NCBI GenBank assembly: GCA_039621445.1
Contig: CP154955.1
Span: 5,384,785-5,448,784, forward strand
Direction of reading: 5' to 3'
Origin: Euglena gracilis
Lineage: Eukaryota > Euglenida > Euglenophyceae > Euglenales
Length of the DNA: 64,000 nt
The notes beneath the pieces are model-generated. The model worked only from the letters and a program-made list of their open reading frames with translations. It ran no database searches and had not been told where the DNA came from. The translations under genes and the position numbers were made by a program. How positions within the stretch are numbered: position 1 is the first letter of the stretch; each line of letters opens with the position of its first letter. Below are positions 59,067-64,000 of the stretch, in pieces.

Positions 59067-60430
59067 TGATGCGCATTATGACCCATCATGGCCCATTTTG
59101 GGCCGCCAACCCAACGACTTTGGGTCAAAACCGGGCCAAAAAAAATCGAAAAAAATCCAAAAAATTTTTTGCCCGAAAAGATGTTTTTGGCCTCCCGGAC
59201 CCGGAAAAACTGTTTTTGAGTCGAGAATGGGCGTTTTTCGACCCCCCCAGCCCATCTTGGCTATCATGACCCATGGGTCATGATGATGACCCATGGGTCA
59301 TGATGCCCATCATGACCCATGATGGCCATCATGACCCACGATGGCCATCATGACCCATGATGGCCATCATGACCCATGATGGCCATCATGACCCATGATG
59401 GTCATCATGACCCATGATGCGCATCATGACCCATGATGGCCATCATGACCCATGATGGCCATCACGAACCATAATGGCCATCATAACCCAAGATGCGCAT
59501 CATGAGCCATGATGCCCATCATGACCCATGATGCGCATCGTGGGTCATGATGCCCATCATGACCCATGATTGCCATCATGACCCAAGATGCGCATCATGA
59601 CCCATGATGCCCATCAATACCCATCATGGCCATCATGACCCATAATGGCCATCATGACCCAAGATGCGCATCATGACCCATGACGCGCATCATGACCCAT
59701 GATGCGCATCCCCATGATGGCCATCATGACCCATGATGCGCATTATGACCCATCATGGCCCATTTTGGGCCGCCAACCCAACGACTTTGGGTCAAAACCG
59801 GGCCAAAAAAAATCGAAAAAAATCCAAAAAATTTTTTGCCCGAAAAGATGTTTTTGGCCTCCCGGACCCGGAAAAACTGTTTTTGAGTCGAGAATGGGCG
59901 TTTTTCGACCCCCCCAGCCCATCTTGGCTATCATGACCCATGGGTCATGATGATGACCCATGGGTCATGATGCCCATCATGACCCATGATGGCCATCATG
60001 ACCCACGATGGCCATCATGACCCATGATGGCCATCATGACCCATGATGGCCATCATGACCCATGATGGTCATCATGACCCATGATGCGCATCATGACCCA
60101 TGATGGCCATCATGACCCATGATGGCCATCACGAACCATAATGGCCATCATAACCCAAGATGCGCATCATGAGCCATGATGCCCATCATGACCCATGATG
60201 CGCATCGTGGGTCATGATGCCCATCATGACCCATGATTGCCATCATGACCCAAGATGCGCATCATGACCCATGATGCCCATCAATACCCATCATGGCCAT
60301 CATGACCCATAATGGCCATCATGACCCAAGATGCGCATCATGACCCATGACGCGCATCATGACCCATGATGCGCATCCCCATGATGGCCATCATGACCCA
60401 TGATGCGCATCATGAGCCATCATTGCCCAT
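59066..60430. repeat. 667-bp tandem duplication (two full units plus part of a third)
   Basis: Units start at about 59,062, 59,729 and 60,396. Each begins with the ~180-bp monomer (GGGCCGCCAACCCAACGACT...) followed by ~490 bp of satellite. Units 1 and 2 look identical base for base; the third diverges after about 20 bp. Confidence 0.92.
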
Positions 60431-60960
60431 TTTGGGCCGCCAACCCAACGACTTTGGGTCAAAACCGGGCCAAAAAAAAGTCGAAAAAAGCGGAAATTTT
60501 TTTTTGCCCGAAACGATGTTTTTGGCCTCCCGGACCCGGAAAAACTGTTTTTGAGTCGAAAATGGGCGTTTTTCGACCCATTTTCAGGTCATGTTCATCA
60601 TTGGTGGAGGCTGCATTTTTGCCCATTTGAAATCATTCTTCGTCAATTTTTGTCAATTTTGCCAATTTTGGACTTTTTTTGACCAATTTTGACCATTTCA
60701 GCTTTTTGGGGGTTCTATAGTCATTTTCAGGTCAAAAAAGTCGGAAGAATCGAAAAAAAATTTTGGCCCGAAACGATGTTTTTTGGCCACCCATGCACCA
60801 AAACAGTGTTTTCCAGCCCAAAATGAGCGTTTTTCGACCCCCCAGCCCGTTTTGGGACTGAAACCAATGGGCTTAGGGTCATTTTCGGGTCAAAAAAGTC
60901 GAAAAAATTCGAATTTTTTTTAGCCCAAACCCATGTTTTTTTGGCCTACCGGACCTGGGG
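60430..60960. repeat. Satellite monomers, direct orientation
   Basis: Two units with GGGTCAAAACCGGGCC, CCGAAACGATGTTTTTGGCC, GGGCGTTTTTCGACCC. Separated by a unique TTTTGTCAATTTTGCCAATT stretch. Confidence 0.7.
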
Positions 60961-61191
60961 TCGAGGGGGGGTTCGTCAGGGGTAAGCTTCGCTCTTACCC
61001 ATAAGGGGTTAGAGCTAAGAGACCCCCCCATATTAACCGGCCACCCCATGGAGCTCTTTTGTCTGAAATGCAAGGGATTTGTGGCTGAAACGGGAGGCCA
61101 GGGGGTCAAAAAAACGCTTATTTTGGGCTCAAAAAAACACCTTCCCCCCCCCCTCCCTCCCCCCTGGCCCCCCACCGGGTCGGGGCCACCT

Positions 61192-61745
61192 TGGGAACCG
61201 GCGGATTATCACCATGGTTCCGGCCCGGTTCCCAAATTTTTTTTTCAGTCGCGAGCGACTGGATTTCTAGTTTCCGAATCACCTGGGTTTGACCCCCAAC
61301 TCCCCGCCAGGCCCGAGTTATTCACGCGCGAAGGGGTCTAAACTGGATATGATCGGCCCGCCCCCCTTTTTAAACCCCCCCCCTTTGGACTCTGCCATTT
61401 CGGCCAAAAAAATGTCTCCAAAATGAAGCCAAATCAAAGGAAATGTCCGGAGACCTAAGTTGAAGCCCTTGGAACGCCCCATCGATTGGTATTTTGATTT
61501 CCCCACAACTCCCCGCCTAGCCCGAGATACGGCCGTTTTCAGCCCAGATGGCCGTTTTGTACACTTTTCCCACTGTCCGACTTAGCCGTTTTCGGGGGGG
61601 TGGGGGGTAAAAAAAATCAATGTTTTCAAAATTTCTCGAAAATGATGTAAAAACAAAGGGAATGTCCGGAGACCTAATTTGAAGCCCTTGGAATGCCCCA
61701 TCTACGGGTATTTTGAGTTCCCCGCAACTCCCCGCCTAGCGCGAG
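61192..61745. repeat. Long dispersed repeat, copy 2
   Basis: Near-identical to 55,737-56,305. One internal deletion near 61,412 (a TTTTCAAAATA segment present in copy 1 is missing) and scattered substitutions. Confidence 0.8.
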
Positions 61746-61789
61746 ATACGGCCGTTTTTCGGCCAATTTGGGTCATTTTGCACACTTTT

Positions 61790-62270
61790 TCCACTGTCCG
61801 ACTGAGCCGTTTTCGGCCAAAAGTGTTTTCGAAAAAAAGTGAAAAGTTTTTTTATGCCCGAAACGATGTTTTTTTTTGGCTTCCCGGACCCGAAAAAAGT
61901 GTTTTTGAGTCGAAAATGAGCGTTTTTTGACCCGCCAGTGCCCCGTTTTGGGCCGCCAACCCATTGACTTTGGGTCAAAACCGGGTCAAAAAAGTCGAAA
62001 AAATCGAAAAAAATTTTTGCCCGAAACGATGTTTTTTGGCCTCCCATGCACCAAAACAGTGTTTTCCAGCCCAAAATGGGCGTTTTTCGACCCCCCAGCC
62101 CGTTTTGGGCCCCGAAACCAATGGGTTTAAGGGTCACTTTCGGGTCAAAAAAGTCAAAAAAATTCGAAGATTTTTTTTGCCCAAACCCTTTTTTTTTTGG
62201 CCTGCCGGACCTGGAAAAGGTGTTTTTTGAGCCCAAAATGAGCTTTTTTTTGACCTCCTGGCCTCCCGTT
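61790..62270. repeat. Satellite monomers, three units
   Basis: Further copies of the ~150-170-bp unit with CCGAAACGATGTTTTTT, GGCCTCCCATGCACCAAAAC and CGTTTTTCGACCCCCCAGCC. They run into the sequence that also precedes copy 2 of the long repeat (GAAATGCAAGGGATTTGTGG, inverted). Confidence 0.7.
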
Positions 62271-62714
62271 TCGGCCACAAATCCCTTGCATTTCAGACAA
62301 AAGAGCTGCATGGAGTGGGCCGGTTTATATGAGGGGGTCAATGAATGCGTGGGTGCGCGCTCATTAAGAGCTCAGCAGTATTCAAAACCTAAAACCTGGG
62401 AACCAAAACAGGTTTTTTTTGAAAAAAACAAAAGACATGTTTGTTCTTTGGAAAAAACACCAAAAATTTTCAAAGAAATTACGTCAAAATTCATTGAACC
62501 GACTGAAGAGTGATTACCCTGACCACATTTGATTTTTTTTAAATTTTTGGGTGAGAAAGGTTTCCGGCCAATTCCACCGAAGCTTATAAAAAACCATCGT
62601 CCCAGAAAGTTCTTTCTTTGATGCTATTTGAACAAACAATCGTAAACAAAAAAACAGAAACAGTGACAAACATGTCAGCTACGCTGAATGCTTTGATAGC
62701 TCCATATTCAAGGG

Positions 62715-63140
62715 TGGGAAACGCAAATGCTTTTTTTGTGGTTTTTTTGGTGTTTTTTTCCTCGATTTTGGCAAAATTTGTGTTTTTGCATTGCTTTGCG
62801 TTTTTTGCTGTGTTTTTTCCCCAGCTATTTTTGGATTTTTGCTGGATTTTTTTTTTGAGCATGAAACATTCCGCATTTTGGCCCCAATTTTCCCCGAGAC
62901 CAAAAATTTTGCCAATTTTTTGTCATTTTTGCATTTTTGGAACCACAAAATGCTTATTCTTATGCAACAATGGAGAATTTTCCTTGGCGCAGCGCAATTT
63001 TTTTTGAGTCCATTCCGGTGGAGAAGTGTACAGAAGTGTTGAAGGATTTTACATGCAATTTGCCATTTTTGTGTTTTTTTTATGTTTTTTTTTATGCCGC
63101 GTTTTTTGATGGTCCATGTTGCGTCCCCCCCCTGCAACGT
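62715..63140. repeat. Dispersed A-rich repeat, copy 4 (reverse complement of 7,290-7,740)
   Basis: Begins GGAAACGCAAATGC, continues with T-rich blocks and ends TTTTTATGCCGCGTTTTTTG, ATGGTCCATGTTGCGTCCCC, the inverse of the 7.3 kb boundary. Both strands are open for long stretches because of base composition only. Confidence 0.6.
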
Positions 63141-63149
63141 TGATGTATG

Positions 63150-63420
63150 CTTGGTCAGCCAAAATGTCGCACGTGACAACGGCATTCAGTTGCAAAGGGA
63201 CCCTACCCCCTGGATAATACCAAGCAGTAGCATGCTCACGGCTCTGTGGAGGAACCTGGCACCCCTCCTCACACACGCCATCGAGGTCTATGTACCATCC
63301 CAGCATTTTACCAGAGCTGCCGGCCTGGTCCCGGGGTTGCAGGCGCAGTGCGATGCGCTTGCTGCCGCTGCACATACCAAGGCGGCCACCCTGTCCCTCC
63401 CATGCACATCTCGCTCAGGG
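63150..63420. other. Possible exon, strand undecided
   Basis: GC-rich island between the repeat and the SET exon. The plus strand is open (LTALWRNLAPLLTHAIEVYV, PSQHFTRAAGLVPGLQAQCD, ALAAAAHTKAA) and so is the minus strand (SSGKMLGWYIDLDGVCEEGC). As it precedes a clear plus-strand acceptor it may be the upstream exon of the SET gene. Confidence 0.3.
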
Positions 63421-63490
63421 GGGACATTTTCTTTGAGATTTTGGGGGGGGGCAACTGGACTATTGTTTTGCTTGATTTTTCCATCCACAG

Positions 63491-63634
63491 TTTTGCATGT
63501 TAACTGACCAAGGAAATGAATTTTCTGCATTGTTGAATTGGCTTCGGCAATTATGTGTAATTGAAGATGTCCAAATTGTCCCTCAAGGAATTGATGGTTA
63601 TGGACGTGGTGCATTTGCCATTAAAGATTTGGAG
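63491..63634 (+). CDS. SET-domain protein, N-terminal exon of the domain
   Basis: The acceptor TTTTTCCATCCACAG (63,476-63,490) and donor TTGGAG|GTATGTG (63,634) frame an exon encoding (C)MLTDQGNEFSALLNWLRQL, CVIEDVQIVPQGIDGYGRGA, FAIKDLE. The pattern L..WL.......VQI.....GYGRGAFA..DLE is the opening of SET lysine methyltransferases of the RuBisCO-LSMT/SETD3/SETD4 type, which methylate non-histone or histone lysines with S-adenosylmethionine. The catalytic NHS and Tyr motifs would lie in exons beyond the window. The ATG within the exon could be the start or internal. Confidence 0.65.
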
Positions 63635-63739
63635 GTATGTGACGATGCTTTCCTCACCCCTCCCTTATGTTTTGGCCAGTGGCTGACCTTCCTTGAGACC
63701 CCCCCCAAGGAGGTTAGGCGGGGGAGGGTGTGTCATGGA

Positions 63740-64000
63740 CCCCCCCGGTGAAGTTTATGTGAACGTTCACCAGGAGGGAGGGGGGAACCCTCGGCCGGTG
63801 AATTTCACCAGTGCTCACTGGTGAAGTTCACCGGTGAATTTTACCAGTCAAGTGATGTGTCATATTTGGTTTTCCTTAAAAATGACTATATTGATGCCGA
63901 TGAGTCTGAAGTTTAATTTAATTAAATTTAATTAATTTTATTTAATTTAATTCCGACTTTTATGAAAAGTTTAATGAAAATTTTCGAAAAATTTCAAGTG
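63740..64000. other. No further exon recognised before the window end
   Basis: A GGTGAA/TTCACC palindromic cluster ('ggtgaatttcaccagtgctcactggtgaagttcaccggtg' order) at 63,750-63,850, then AATTTAATTAAATTTAATT low-complexity sequence. Probably intron of the SET-domain gene. Confidence 0.5.

Noticed and set aside
58455-60420. CRISPR-like array
   Set aside because: The palindromic units are contiguous with no unique spacers of constant length, and the genome is eukaryotic. It is a satellite.

Overview
This is eukaryotic nuclear DNA from a large, repeat-rich genome. Real coding sequence occurs as short exons (about 40-170 bp) separated by kilobase introns. The rest is long GT/CA arrays, poly-G/poly-C tracts, foldback elements, satellites and transposon debris. 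Several introns inside two clearly recognisable genes lack GT..AG ends; instead their two ends can base-pair immediately inside the exon junctions. That is the hallmark described for nonconventional introns of euglenids and diplonemids, so a euglenozoan (Euglena-like or diplonemid) source is my best inference. It is not proven; a dinoflagellate or haptophyte is the main alternative.

Layout. (1) 1.0-22.8 kb, minus strand: about 13 short exons, probably one gene, encoding a basic, low-complexity N-terminal half followed by charged helical (coiled-coil-like) segments; product not identified. Its introns hold a complete hAT-type MITE (2,179-2,573, 8-bp target duplication), foldback elements, and two large GT arrays. 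(2) 24.6-34.7 kb, minus strand: five exons that join in frame into the C-terminal half of an ASCC1/AKAP7-like 2H-phosphoesterase protein. (3) 35.2-40.75 kb, plus strand: seven exons that join in frame into the C-terminal half of a bacterial/organellar-type seryl-tRNA synthetase, ending at a stop at 40,749-40,751. The N-terminal halves of both genes are missing at the same ~500-bp junction, which is occupied by a foldback element with a 4-bp duplication. (4) 43.2-45.3 kb: small ORFs and retroelement remnants. (5) 46,056-52,087: an apparently complete hAT transposon with an Ac-like terminal TAGGATTGT, an 8-bp target duplication GGGAGGGG, and a multi-exon transposase on the minus strand (BED finger, DGW, DNASN and SVERVFS motifs), itself carrying a nested non-LTR retrotransposon fragment. 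(6) 52-62.3 kb: foldback elements, a nested terminal-inverted-repeat element (56,575-57,957), a palindromic ATGGGTCATGATGGCCATCAT satellite, a 667-bp tandem duplication, and dispersed satellite monomers. (7) 62.7-64.0 kb, plus strand: a dispersed repeat, then one exon with the start of a SET methyltransferase domain.

The best leads are: the two classes of intron in the same genes; the hAT element with its ends and duplication; the two small hAT-like MITEs; the 4-bp-duplication foldback family; and a general pattern in which each foldback element repeats its own short word next to poly-C/poly-G runs. The host genes have no obvious functional link to one another. All alignments and pairings were done by eye, without any search or computation.
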